The notes under the pieces are model-generated. The model searched no databases. It worked only from the letters and a program-made list of their open reading frames with translations, and was not told the origin of the DNA. From assembly GCA_949592205.1 (NCBI GenBank), contig CATIUR010000001.1:44223001-44287000 (forward strand): 64,000 bases of DNA, read 5' to 3'. Made by a program: the position numbers and the translations under genes. This stretch comes from Helichrysum umbraculigerum (taxonomy: Eukaryota > Streptophyta > Magnoliopsida > Asterales > Asteraceae). Of this stretch, positions 33,074 through 45,310 are shown piece after piece (position 1 is the first letter of the stretch; every line of letters begins with the position of its first letter).

Positions 33074-35331
33074 AGGATTAGTAAATTGGAACTTGTCAAG
33101 AAACAGTTTGACACATTTGATTTACTATCAACTGAATCTTTGGACATTGAGTTTAAGAGATACTCCCACATCGTAAGAGAATTGGCTGAAGGAGGAATAG
33201 TACTTACTAATGGAGAAGTAAACAAGAAGTTATTAGGTACTTTACCTAACAATTGGGATTCCAAGGTGAAAGTTTTGGAACAAGATCCAGAACTTGAACT
33301 CTTGGATTTGGAAGATCTTATTGGTAGATTACAGATGTATGCTCGTGACATGAAGAAGAAAGAAAAGATGTCAGAGGCGTCTGATATTCAAAATCATAGT
33401 CTGAATGATACTTCCAGATCTAATTTCAATTTAGCTACATCTCCCTCTGGGAGCACTTCATATGCTTCCTATACTTCTCATACAGCTCCTTCAAAGGCTA
33501 CTGAGGATCATGCCACAATCTTTGCAACTTTCCTCAACTCTTATGAGAATTTTCTTTCAAAGAAGGCTAGTACTCTGCAGCTTACTGAGGAAGACTTTGA
33601 ACAGATCGATTCTGACGATCTCGAGCAGATGGACATCAAATGGAGTATGGCCATGATAACCCAAAGAACGAAGAAGTTTCTTCAGAAAACGGGTAGAAAG
33701 GATTTGGATGATGATGGTGATACATGTCTTGGTTTTAATAAAAGCAAGGTGAAATGTAAAATCTGTCAGAGTTATGGACACTTTGCTAAAGAATGTGAGA
33801 AGGAAAAATATCCCTCATCTGGATTCACTACACATTCAGCTCCCAAGACTCCAGAGAACAGCACAACATCACAGGCGATGGTGGTGTTTAATCAAGGAAT
33901 GTTTGATTGGAGTGCGCTTCAAGGAAAGATTCAACATAGTGCTCTCTTAGCAAAATTACATGAGGTAGAAACAGATGCTGAAGAACCTTTTACTTGCATA
34001 TCCTGTATTAAATTGGCAGCTTCTTTAAAATGTTTTCAAATAGATAATGAAGACTTGAGAGAAAACGTTGTTAAACTTACTGAGTCAAACAAGTTTTTAA
34101 AAGTAAATGAAAAACTTTATGATAAGAAATTCGAGGCTTATAAGTTACACACGCAGACTTATAAATCAAAAGTTTTTAGTCAACAAGATGCTATAAATAG
34201 CTATCTTAAAGAAATCGAATTGTTAAACCAATAATTTTCTGATTTAAAGTCTCGGTCTGTGAATTTTAATAGAAAAATCTCAAGTTTCTCAGAGTCTCTT
34301 GACGTTTTCGATGAAATTGTTAACAAGCAAAGGACATACAAGAATAGTAAGGCTGGTTTGGGATATGAAGGAGTCCCACCTCCTACTAACTACTATCCTA
34401 CGCCTGTTAAGGAGGGCACCGAAGAACTTGTAGTTGACTACTCATCATGGTCAACTACAAAATCTAAAGAAGCTAAGAAACAGGCAAAGGAGAAAGCGAA
34501 AAGGCCAGAGTATCCTTTACCTAAGTTTGTTAAGTCTGATAGTACACCTCCAGTTAGTGTAGAGGAGGGTGTTGAGATAGAGGATCTACCGGAAGAGGCG
34601 AAAATTAAAATTGAAAAAGTTAATGTTAAGTCTGAAAATCATATACTTACCAATGAAACTGTAAAGGTTTCAAATAAAACGGATAAAAATAAGGTTGAAA
34701 AAGAATCCAAAAAGGTTCAAATCAAATGAAGGACTCAAATGTAAAATCTAAAAATGAACAACCTTCTCCATCAACTTGTTCAACTTCAAAGGCTTCTACA
34801 TCAACGTGTACACATAAGTGTTCACGTTCTGTAAATGCCTCATCTCCTAAGCCTCCTACAGTTTATTCTCCACCTCAACCTTTTATGGGTAATCATTGGA
34901 ATAAGTCGTATGTTGAACGGCGTTCTTGTTTCCATAATGGACAACAAGGACATATAATTAGGTATTGTAGGTTATTATCCCTAGATAGGTTTGGTAGAGG
35001 GATGCCAAGAACTTCTTCTTTTAGGAATTCATTTTTAAAATCTTTTTCTGGGTGTGGCTCGTATTCGCCTATGTCAAGATATGCATCCTCTTCTCCCAAA
35101 CCCGTGGCTAGAGTAAACAAAGTTGTGCCTAGTAAACCTCAAGTTCAACAGCACAACATTGTTGAAAACAAATCATCCGAACCTAAGCAGGTTTGGAAAC
35201 CAAAATCCACAAACAACACATCAATGAAATCTTCTGAGTTTTTAAAATATTATAAACTCATTGATGTGATGATTATGGATGATCTTGGACAACCCAAGTC
35301 TATCAAGGCTTGGGTGTCCCATAAGTACTAA
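33074..35331 (+). pseudogene. gag of the outermost element, 3' part, with stop and frameshift
   Basis: Continues in frame from 23316 (RISKLELVKKQFD). The segment has the UBN2-type block (LLGTLPNNWDSKV) and a canonical zinc knuckle CKICQSYGHFAKEC. A TAA at 34232-34234 interrupts the frame, which then continues to TGA at 34727-34729. The coding signal moves to another frame at 34726 and runs to 35331. The last part has a second, damaged zinc knuckle (CFHNGQQGHIIRYC, Asn for the second Cys) and ends VWKPK then KAWVSHKY. The gag of the reverse-strand element ends with a similar QWKPK to GWVHQ pattern. Copia elements normally enter protease here; no protease follows. Confidence 0.82.
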
Positions 35332-37013
35332 TGTTTGATTGTTTGTGGTGATGTAGTCAGGTTTTTGATAGCTAATATTTTAGTGACTGCAAGAATGTGG
35401 ATACTGTTGGAGGGTTGTTTTCAAGGTGGTTATGTGTGATGATTTGTGATTGGATGGATGAGATTTTTTTGAAGTTTCGAGATGGTAAAAGTGCTAAAAG
35501 ACATTTGACCTGACTTGATATGTGATTTTGATAATTATCTATTTTTATTTGTTAGATGCAACAGCCATTCTTTATACTTTTTAGTATTAAAGAAATGCAA
35601 TGTTGCGAAATTTCTTAAATTAAAAATACAAAAATATGTTTTATGTTTTTGGATTGGATATAAGAATTTGCTGTTTAGGGGGTGTAATTTTGAATATTAA
35701 AATTTTCTGATTATTTAGTTCAGAAATGTGAACAGCAAGATTCTTAATTCTTGAAAAGACGATGGGTTGTGTCTGTAAACAACTTAGGATATGATAGTAC
35801 ATCGGGTGACATGCACAAAATGGAATTTTAAGGTTTATCTTGGATGTGTCAGTAGGTTTATCTGACATATTTAACACAGCTTTTATAAACATTAGCTTCA
35901 TCATATGATGTATCGGTAGGCATGATACACACCGGTCTGTGAGTGAGTAAGAAGTAATATCAAAACTTGTCTATTACTTTGTGAAAAATGTTATATGATG
36001 TACGACATAAGTCTTAATTGATGAATGAAGGTACTACCATACGTTGTCATAATTATTATGTAAGTGCAAAATTGGCATATAGTAATAATATGATTATTAG
36101 CCTAACTAATGGTGACTATTGTTGTACTCTCATACATACCTGAATCCATTAGTTATGCAAATAGTCTCAAACTTGTTTTGTTCATACTAAGGGACCCTCT
36201 GTTGTACTAAGTACAGATCTGGGGCCACTAGTATCTTCATAATAGGTTTGATGTATGTCTAAATTTAAAGGTCAAGTGTATGTTACGAGATAGCCGAGAT
36301 AAACTTGGTCTTGTAATCTCTACATTGTCTGTAAAATTTGCAGCGTTATATGTTTTACTAAAATTTATCAGTATATCATATAATAGGTTTCACAAAATTA
36401 ATATTAATACTAACAATAAAAGTTAGCTCACACATACAGATGTAACATGTTTAAGTGGAAAAACAATACCAGTAATCGTCTTGAAATAATTTTTATAAAA
36501 TGTGTTTTAAGCATGCTAAGTAAATTTAAAGTGGACCAGTATACTGATAATCGAAATAACACTTACTATTTTCTAATAATTGCATGTTGGTCTGATATGA
36601 TCTCTAAGCAGACCTAAAACAATCATATCCCCAATTTATTTTATTTTTATTTTTATGTATTCTTTACTTTTCATTTATAAAGAAAATCCAAAAAGATTTT
36701 ATTTCTATGTTATTTTCTTCAACTATCACATATCTTGTTAAAGTCTAATATTGAAGATGTAAAGGATGTCGGTTATTCTCCAACGACTGTGAAGATAAAT
36801 TCTATCGGAGAAGCGGTTGATGATTGAAAGATGGTCACTGAATATGAAGATCTAAATGTATGTCATTCACATGAATATGGACATCAAGATTTTTCTGAAG
36901 ACCATGCTACCTCAATGGGCCGGGGGAGATTCCGATTGTTGAAGACATGAAAGAGTTTGTTGATGAAGACTAATTGAAGACTTATTTGACTAAGCTGCTG
37001 ACATGGGGGAGTT
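35332..37013 (+). other. Non-coding 3' region and polypurine tract of the outermost element
   Basis: 1.7 kb of AT-rich DNA with no reading frame of note, where pol would be expected. It ends in CATGGGGGAGTT (37002-37013), the polypurine tract before the LTR start TGTTGGTGC; another purine-rich stretch lies at about 36920. Confidence 0.7.
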
Positions 37014-37198
37014 TGTTGGTGCATTTTGTGTGTCAGTCAGTTGGTCAACATATGTACGTGTCAAAGTCAATTAGTCTGGATATTTGTCAATATGTATTAG
37101 ATAGAAAAGTTTATGAAAATAGTGAATATAGAAATGTCCAAATGTGTTTAGGCGACACTTAGTCAATGTCGCTATTAGCGACACTTGGCTAGTGTCGC
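37014..37198 (+). repeat. 3' LTR of the outermost element, left part
   Basis: Starts TGTTGGTGC. From 37152 it holds GCGACACT/AGTGTCGC repeats. The copia element interrupts it after the GTCGC target copy 37194-37198; the LTR continues at 42745. Confidence 0.85.
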
Positions 37199-37936
37199 TG
37201 TTGGGTTTATTCTTGGGTTTCCAATTATGTGAAATTTTTTAAAGGCCCAACAAATTTGGCCCAAATACAAGACCCATATAATCTTGTGTTTAGGGCATTT
37301 GTGTCGTATGAGTGTGTGTGAGAAATCTACTAAAGATTCAAAAGAGAGAAAAGAGAAAAAGAAAAAAAGATCTCATTCCCGTATTTCACTGTAGCAGGCC
37401 GGAAATCGGACGATCCCCGGAGATTGAACCGTCGGATCGTTCTCAAATTTGGACAGTGTCTTCCTGACATCTGGACCAACGTTTTGACCGTTCAGTTTTT
37501 CGTTTTGAGCTCTGGAGGTCGAGATATTAAACCTGGACAATAGCAGTTTTTCAGGGGTATAATTTTCTTCATTTTTCTTTAGAGTGATTCCATACTTGTT
37601 GACGTTGTAGTTCAAGAGTATGATGATTATTGTATACCTCTAGTGAATCTAGAGAAGACCCGTTGTATTTCTCTCTTGTTGATATTAGTGGATTTTAAGT
37701 GGCCTACGGGTCCCGTGGTTTTTACTCTCGCCTTGAGAGATTTTCCACGCAAAAAGTTTCGTGTTCTTTGTGTGTTCGTGGTTATTATTTATTTCTGTAA
37801 TTTGGGGCTGTTTTTGATTGCATTTGGTGTACCCTAATTGTTTGCATCCTCATTGGTTCATACGGGTCGGGAAAGTATTGTCAAACGAGGGTTTTATTCC
37901 GCATTTGTATTTACCGTTGTGGCATATTTCCCATCA
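37199..37936 (+). repeat. 5' LTR of the copia element
   Basis: 738 bp, the same length as the 3' LTR and about 98.8% identical. Confidence 0.95.
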
Positions 37937-37939
37937 AAT

Positions 37940-37951
37940 TGGTATCAGAGC
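37940..37951 (+). other. Primer-binding site of the copia element
   Basis: TGGTATCAGAGC, three bases after the LTR end. Confidence 0.92.
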
Positions 37952-37981
37952 TTTGTTTATTGGATTTGACTTGTGTGAACG

Positions 37982-39010
37982 ATGGAAGCTAATACAACTA
38001 GGATGATTAATTTAAATGGTTCTAATTATCATGTTTGGAAAGGCAAGATGGAGGTTTTTATTTTTCTGAAGGATTACTATTTGCCTGTTTTTGCTACCGA
38101 TAAACCTGAGGATAAATCGGATGCAGAGTGGACTATTTTGCATAGACAGGTCTGTGGGTATATTCGGCAGTGGGTAGATGATAATGTTTTGAACCATATT
38201 AGTGGGGAGACTCATTCTCGTACTTTGTGGAACAAGCTTGAACAGTTATATGCTCGAAAGACTGGTAACAACAAGTTGTTCTTGATTAAGCAGATGATGG
38301 GTTTGAAGTACACTGATGGGACTCCTATTTCAGATCACCTAAATGCGTTTCAGGGTATTATAAATCAGCTTGCAGGAATGGGTATCAGGTTTGAGGATGA
38401 GATTCAAGGTTTATGGCTACTTGGTACATTACCGGATTCTTGGGAGACTTTTAGGACATCTTTGTCCAACTCCGCACCGGATGGTATTATCACCATGGAA
38501 TTGGCTAAGGGCAGTATTTTGAATGAAGAGATGAGAAGAAAGTCACAGGGTTCCTCTTCACAGTCAGATGTCTTGGTCACAGAAACACGGGGGAGAAGTC
38601 AAAGTAGAGGTCCGAGTAATAGAGGTAATCACCGCAGCAGTTCCAGCAAAGGAAAGTTTGCTGATCTTGAGTGTTATCATTATGGTGAAAAAGGGCACAC
38701 AAAATGGTACTGCAGACAGTTGAAGAAAGAAAGGAGAAAGGTAAACAAGAAGAACAAACAGAAGAAAAATGATGGTGGTAATGACAAAGCTGAGGTTAAT
38801 TCTATCACTGATGAGTTCTTTGTTTGTTTTGATTATGATATGGTTAACTTTACTCACGATGATACTAGTTGGGTTGTTGATAGTGGTGCTACATGTCATG
38901 TTGCAACACGTAAAGATTTCTACTCATTTACACTCCGGGAAGTTATGGATATGTTAGGATGGGTAATGCCGGGTTATCAAAGATCGTTGGTATTGGAGTG
39001 GTCTGCTTGA
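37982..39010 (+). pseudogene. gag and protease start of the copia element, frameshifted
   Basis: Starts MEANTTRMINLNGSNYHVWK, a typical UBN2-type copia gag. The zinc knuckle reads CYHYGEKGHTKWYC: Tyr replaces the second Cys, so zinc binding is probably lost. The protease begins with WVVDSGATCHV. Around 38936-38955 the protein-like signal moves to another frame, and this frame runs on without sense to a stop at 39010. It would encode the capsid and protease parts of one polyprotein continued by the next entry. Confidence 0.92.
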
Positions 39011-41976
39011 AGTTTGATACCGGGATGGAGCTGGTTTTGCATAATGTAAAACATGTCCCCGATATGAGACTTAATGTTATTTCTGCAGGCATTCTTGATG
39101 ATGATGGTTACCATAGCGGTTTTGGTAATGGTATGTGGAAACTGACTCTTGGTTCTATGATCGTGGGAAGAGGTAAGAAAGACTCAAGATTATACATCAC
39201 ACATCCGAAGATCTTCAAGAACATTGTTAATGTGGTAGACAATGCTGACACGACTGATTTGTGGCATAAGAGACTTGGCCACATGAGTGAAAAAGGGATG
39301 TCTATCTTGTTGAAGAAAAATATGTTATCTGGTGTGCTTGATAGTAATTTGAGTAAGTGTTCTCACTGTTTGGCAGGGAAACAAACCAGAGCTGTCTTTA
39401 AAAGACATTCTCCTTTTGGAATGGAGAATATACTTGATCTTGTGCATTCTAATGTTTGTGGTCCTATGAAGACTAGGACACTTGGTGGGTGTTCCTATTT
39501 TGTTACATTCATCGTCGATCATTCCAGAAAGGTGTGGGTTTATACCTTGAAGTCAAAGGATCAAGTATTTGATGTGTTTAAGCAGTTTCATGTCTCGGTT
39601 GAGAGACAAACTGGGAAGAAGCTCAAGTGTGTTCGTACTGATAATGGCGGTGAATACATTGGGCAATTTGATGCTTACTGTAAAGAGAAAGGTATTCGGC
39701 ACCAAAAGACTCCACCAAAGACACCACAGTTGAATGGCTTAGCAGAGCGGATGAACAGAACATTGGTAGAGAGAGTCAGATGTTTGCTTTCACATGCAGG
39801 GTTGCCGGGTTCTTTTTGGGGTGAGGCTTTGAATACGGCAGTACATATTATTAATCTAACCCCTTGCGTTCCTTTGCATTTTGATGTTCCTGACAGTGTT
39901 TGGAGCGGCAAAGATGTTTCTTACCGTCACTTACGAGTCTTTGGATGTAAGGCTTTTGTGCATGTTCCCAAAGATGAGAGGTCAAAGCTTGATATGAAGA
40001 CTAAGACATGCGTGTTCCTCGGTTATGGCCAAGATGAGTTTGGATACAGGTTGTATGATCCAGTTCAGAAGAAACTTGTACGAAGCCGAGATGTTGTGTT
40101 TGTTGAAGATCAGACTTTAAAAGATGTTGAGAAGACAGAGACAGTTCCTCAACATAATGATGATCTTACTGATTTGGATCCAGTTCCTCCACAACATGTT
40201 GATTCACAGTTTGGAGATGATGTTCAGAATGATGAACAGGGTACTGACGATGTTGATGCTCATGAGCAACCAGAGATAGATGAAGATGTTCATCCAGAGT
40301 TACCAGTACCAGATGTGCCACCATTTGTCCCACTTAGGCGATCTACCCGAGATCGTCATCCTTCTACTAAATATTCTGCTAATGAGTATGTTTTACTTAC
40401 TGATGGGGGAGAGCCTGAGTGTTATGCAGAAGCTATGGAAGATGAACATAAGAAAGAGTGGGTCGAAGCCATGCAAGATGAGATGAATTCCTTACATGAG
40501 AACAATACTTATGAATTGGTGAAGTTGCCTAAAGGCAAGAGAGCGTTGAAGAACAAGTGGGTTTATAAGGTGAAGATGGAAGAGCATACTTCTCAACCCA
40601 GGTACAAAGCTAGATTAGTTGTTAAAGGATTCAGTCAGAAAAAGGGTATTGATTTTGATGAGTTTTTCTCTCCGGTCTTGAAGATGGGATCTATTCGAGT
40701 AGTTCTTGGTTTGGCTGCTAGCCTTGATCTTGAGGTTGAGCAGATTGATGTCAAGACAGCTTTCCTTCACGGTGATTTGGATAAGGAAATCTACATGGAG
40801 CAACCTGAAGGTTTTCGGGTTAAGGGTAAAGAAGATTATGTGTGTAGACTTCAGAAAAGTCTATATGGGTTGAAGCAAGCACCGAGACAGTGGTATAAGA
40901 AGTTTGAATCGGTTATGGGAAAGCAAGGCTACCGAAAGACGACTTCAGATCATTGTGTTTTCTTTCAGAGGTTTGGTGATGATGATTTCATTATATTGTT
41001 GCTATATGTTGATGATATGCTGATTGTTGGCAGGAATATTGAAAGAATTGCGCAGTTGAAGCGATAATTGAGCAAGTCTTTTGCTATGAAAGACTTGGGG
41101 CCAGCAAAACAGATCCTTGGCATTCGGATTTCTAGAGATAGAGGTGTCAAGACGTTACATATGTCACAAGAGCAATACATTAAAAAGGTGCTTAGCAGAT
41201 TCAACATGGCTAAAGCTAAAGTGGTTAGTTCCCCTCTTACTACCAACTTTAAGCTAACAGATAGAGATTGCCCTTCTTCAGAGAAGGATGTTGAAGAGAT
41301 GGATAGAGTTCCATATGCCTCAGCAGTTGGAAGCTTGATGTATGCTATGGTTTGTACAAGGCCAGATATAGCTCATGCAGTAGGTGTTGTTAGTCGGTTT
41401 ATGTCAAATCCGGGTAAGAAGCATTGGGAAGCAGTTAAGTGGATCTTGAGATACTTACGAGGTACTTCCAAATTGGGTATCACATTTGGAAATGGGAAGC
41501 CGATGCTTGTTGGTTATACAGACTCTGATATGGCAGGAAACAAAGATAACATGAAATCCACTTCAGGATATTTGATGACCTTTGCAGGGGGAGCAGTTTC
41601 ATGGCAATCAAGATTGCAAAAGTGTGTTGCCTTGTCTACAACCGAGGCTGAGTATATGGCAGCAACAGAAGCGTGCAAAGAACTATTGTGGCTGAAAAGG
41701 TTTCTACAAGAGCTTGGTTTCAAGCAAGAGCGCTACATGGTACTTTGTGATAATGAGAGTGCAATTCATCTTGCTAAGAACTCTATGTTTCACAAGCGAA
41801 CAAAACATATTGATGTGCGGTATCATTGGATTCGAGATTGCCTTGAAGATGGTTTATTTGAACTTGATAAAGTTCATACCGATGATAATGGTTCTGATAT
41901 GTTGACGAAGGCTTTAGCAAGGGAGAAGCTCAAGGTTTGTTGCTCGATCGCCGGGATGGCGAACTCTTCCACATAA
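38959..41976 (+). pseudogene. pol of the copia element (integrase, reverse transcriptase, RNase H), internal stop
   Basis: This frame continues the polyprotein after the frameshift. It holds the GAG-pre-integrase segment LWHKRLGHMS with its HHCC finger, the integrase core (VRTDNGGEYI and a downstream Glu), the reverse transcriptase (KARLVVKGFSQ, YVDDMLIVG) and RNase H (VALSTTEAEYMAATEA, DNESAIHLAKN). A TAA at 41065-41067 lies soon after the YVDD motif; the same frame resumes at 41068 and ends at 41976, 25 bases before the 3' LTR. With the frameshift and this stop, no complete polyprotein can be made. Confidence 0.93.
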
Positions 41977-41980
41977 TCGG

Positions 41981-41990
41981 AAAGGGGGAG
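41981..41990 (+). other. Polypurine tract of the copia element
   Basis: AAAGGGGGAG followed by ATTTGGAGATT and the LTR start at 42002. Confidence 0.8.
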
Positions 41991-42001
41991 ATTTGGAGAT
42001 T

Positions 42002-42739
42002 TGTTGGGTTTATTCTTGGGTTTCCAATTATGTGAAATTTTTTAAAGGCCCAACAAATTTGGCCCAAATACAAGACCCATATAATCTTGTGTTTAGGGCA
42101 TTTGTGTCGTATGAGTGTGTGTGAGAAATCTACTAAAGATTCAAAAAAGAGAAAAGAGAAAAAGAAAAAAAGATCTCATTCCCGTATTTCACTGTAGCAG
42201 GCCGGAAATTGGACGATCCCCGGAGATTGAACCGTCGGATCGTTCTCAAATTTGGACAGTGTCTTCCTGACATCTGGGCCAACGTTTTGACCGTTCAGTT
42301 TTTCGTTTTGAGCTCTGGAGGTCGAGATATTAAACCTGGACAGTAGCAGTTTTTCAGGGGTATAATTTTCTTCTTTTCTCTTTAGAGCGATTCCATACTT
42401 GTTGACGTTGTAGTTCAAGAGTATGATGATTATTGTATACCTCTAGTGAATCTAGAGAAGACCCGTTGTATTGCTCTCTTGTTGATATTAGTGGATTTTA
42501 AGTGGCCTACGGGTCCCGTGGTTTTTACTCTCGCCTTGAGAGATTTTCCACGCAAAAAGTTCCGTGTTCTTTGTGTGTTCGTGGTTATTATTTATTTCTG
42601 TAATTTGGGGCTGTTTTTGATTGCATTTGGTGTACCCTAATTGTTTGCATCCTCATTGGTTCATACGGGTCGGGAAAGTATTGTCAAACGAGGGTTTTAT
42701 TCCGCATTTGTATTTACCGTTGTGGCATATTTCCCATCA
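42002..42739 (+). repeat. 3' LTR of the copia element
   Basis: 738 bp, ending CCCATCA before the GTCGC duplication. Confidence 0.95.
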
Positions 42740-42744
42740 GTCGC

Positions 42745-43013
42745 TAGAGGTGCTGGACAGACTATAAATAGAGGAGTTAGAGTCAAAATTAGGGTTAGAC
42801 TTTTGAGGCATTAGAGAGAGCCGTTTTTGTGAGAGAGGAGAGGAGAAAAACGAGTTTGAGTTTGTATCTTGTAATCTTGATTATTCAATTGTGAATATAT
42901 ACAAAGATTATATAGAAATCGTGTGTTCGTGAATCATTATCAATTGTTTGTTATTCCGCACTAGCAATTGATCATTCTATCCGATCAGATCCAAGGCAAC
43001 AACGGGACTTTCA
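42745..43013 (+). repeat. 3' LTR of the outermost element, right part, with TATA box
   Basis: Continues the LTR broken at 37198. TATAAATA at 42763-42770 is a good Pol II core promoter, so transcripts would start near 42800; 42782-43013 matches 1-231. It ends ACGGGACTTTCA. The left flank lies outside the window, so the target duplication of the outermost element cannot be checked (the right flank is GTCAT). Confidence 0.88.
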
Positions 43014-44963
43014 GTCATCCATACGAAGCTCCCACGTGACATTCTCACAAAGCGCCACGTCGAAAAATTACATACAATAAGCATAAATCGGTAATTGGAT
43101 ACACACAATAGAAGTTTTAAAAAGTTGATACACACAATAAAGTTTTTGTCATAGTTTGATACATTTTCACATACTTAGCCCAATTATTATTGTAGTACAG
43201 TTAGCCAAAAAATATCAAAAAACCCAATAAAACATTTTAATAGTCTCTAAACATCAAAATTTATTCATAGTGAGGATTATAATTAAATATTGCATAACCT
43301 CTTGTACATTGTATTTGTATAAATATATCAGGGCAAATTATCCGAAAATATAATTAATTTTGTCAAAATTTGACGATAAAGATAATATGAATTTTGTCGA
43401 TGACCTAGAAGGACTCACATTTTAAGATCGTGTTGTAAAAGATTTAACTTTATGGAATCGTGCCCTCAAAGATTTTAACGCTCCAATGAAATAGGGTTTA
43501 AACACTAAAAAGTATAAGTGTTCATATAGTATCTTTGTTGGGTCTACAATGTCATTTATCAAATGAATATATGATATTGTCAAACATAAAAAAATAAAAA
43601 ATTCAAAAGTAATTTTAACTTTAGTTCAACTTTTAGTAACTTAAATCCTTTTATGACACGATTTTAATAAATCAGTTCTTTTAGGCACCGACAAAGCCAT
43701 ATTTTCTTTATTGTCAAATTTTGATAAATATATTGACTTTCTCCCGGTAAACTATACTTTTACAAAGAATATATCCGAGATGTAGAAAATAGTTTCCTTA
43801 GAAAATTAAAGTATAATAATGTGTGGTATTTTTTGGACCGATGATTTCATGTATTTTCAAACTAAAAGACCAAGTTAATAATTCCTTCTGAATTTCAAAT
43901 ACTAGATGGCATGCTCTGGTTTTCAACATTGATAATATTAGAATCATATCGAGGAGTTTTTCTTTAGATATTTTCAATTCCGAGAGGTTTTGAAATTATA
44001 TACCTTTACACACGTAGAATAAACTCTTAATTAGTAACCCAACAATTACTTTTAAATTATAGTAGCAATTAATTACATTGCAATGTAACGGTTACATTGC
44101 ACGTACCCTATAATTATTTTATGGTGGTGAATAATAATAAAGGTAAGGAGTACATTTTCTACATTTTTTAAATCGTCCATGTGGTTCAAAAATTGTCAAA
44201 GATTTATCACTTATCACCGAGTTCTAATTTTTTTTTTTTTTTTTATCTTAGGGACGACCCATGTACAATTTCTAAAACCACGTGGACGTTTTAAGTATTC
44301 GAGGTTAGTGTCTTGTAATACATCTAACTTGTGTCTAATATTTATTGTGTGTATCCAACTTAAATTTGCTGTTTTTAATGCATTCAAGTTTTAAAAAGGG
44401 TATTTTGATGTGTCGCTTATTTAAGGTGCCACGTGACATCCGGAGAGTTTAACACATCATCAAAACGTCACCAAAATACACTAAAAATACTTTTTGAAAG
44501 TGTGATGCATTAAAAATAGCAAACGTAAGTTGAATACACACAATATACATCAGATACAAATTAGATGTATTTCCATAAATTAACACCTAAATATTTTACT
44601 ATATATAAAGGCTGTTTTATACTTTTAACATATCTTACGTCTTATCAATATTATAATAGTGAGTGTTGAATAATTATAACTGGTCGTTGGAATTTTTGAT
44701 AAATTCAGAGTCGTCATCATTCTTATTGCGAATAAAATGAACAAAATTGTCAATTCTGATCTTGAAATTGTAAATGTGTAAGAAAAGAGGAAACCGCTTT
44801 ATTATAATTAAGAGTTTTAGATATTAAACTATAAGTTAAATATATCTGTAAACAATAATTATGTTGTTTCAACATTTTAAAAATTATTAAACATCTCAAT
44901 AAAATGATATTCATACAAAAAATTGTTATACTTTTAGAGACTAAATTATTTATGATCGATTCA
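43014..44963. other. Non-coding flank with two foldback structures
   Basis: No gene is seen. Arms at about 43350-43455 and 43640-43745 are inverted relatives (both contain TCAAAATTTGAC). A second, clearer foldback pairs about 44306-44410 with 44465-44590 (ATACATCTAA against TTAGATGTAT, and TTTTTAATGCAT against ATGCATTAAAAA). The stretch 43030-43140 shares GATACACACAATA-type sequence with the second foldback. These look like old MITEs. A 16-base T run is at about 44228-44244. Confidence 0.6.
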
Positions 44964-45310
44964 CACTACAACAGGAAGAAGCTACTGCGACGGACTTATG
45001 CGTCGTTAATCTGTGGCAATAGGTCTGTTGCGACATATTTGCGATGAAAATCAGCTGTGGCAAAAAAGAGCGTGGCAATTGTCATTTGCGACCACAGATT
45101 GCTACGGATAAGTATATTGCCACAGATATAGGCTGTCGCAAGGCTGTCAGAAGAAAAATTTGCATAACTTACTAAAGTTGGCATATACCGACAGCATTGC
45201 GACCATAATTTGCGACGGTTTTTCGAGGCAACTTATTGCCACAGATTATTCTTGTAGCTTGCTATGTATTTGCTACAGAATTTATAACCCAAAATCTGTC
45301 GCAAATGTTC

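Larger units (their letters stand above)
37199..42739 (+). mobile_element. Ty1-copia element (Tnt1-like), inactivated
   Basis: 5,541 bp with two 738-bp LTRs (TGTTGGGTTT to TTCCCATCA), a tRNA-Met primer site, gag-pol with a frameshift and a stop, and a polypurine tract. The 5-bp duplication GTCGC lies at 37194-37198 and 42740-42744. Nine substitutions separate the LTRs by eye. Domain order (protease, integrase, reverse transcriptase, RNase H) is copia. It is inserted in the 3' LTR of the outermost element. Confidence 0.95.
1..43013 (+). mobile_element. Outermost LTR element: pol-less copia-like (LARD-type), host of all other retroelements here
   Basis: Positions 1-231 match 42782-43013 almost perfectly, so they are the two LTRs of one element whose left edge lies outside the window. 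Between them, once the four inserted elements are set aside, remain a leader with GCGACACT-type repeats, a copia-type gag (22933-23316 and 33074-35331), about 1.7 kb of non-coding DNA and a polypurine tract before the 3' LTR at 37014. No protease, integrase or reverse transcriptase belonging to this element is seen. The 5-bp duplications of the four direct insertions show that they landed in a pre-existing element. The element is defective: gag carries stops and frameshifts and the primer-binding site is mostly deleted. Confidence 0.85.

Noticed and set aside
34726..35331. Separate gene
   Set aside because: Its zinc-knuckle remnant and WKPK tail show it is the frameshifted end of the outermost element's gag.
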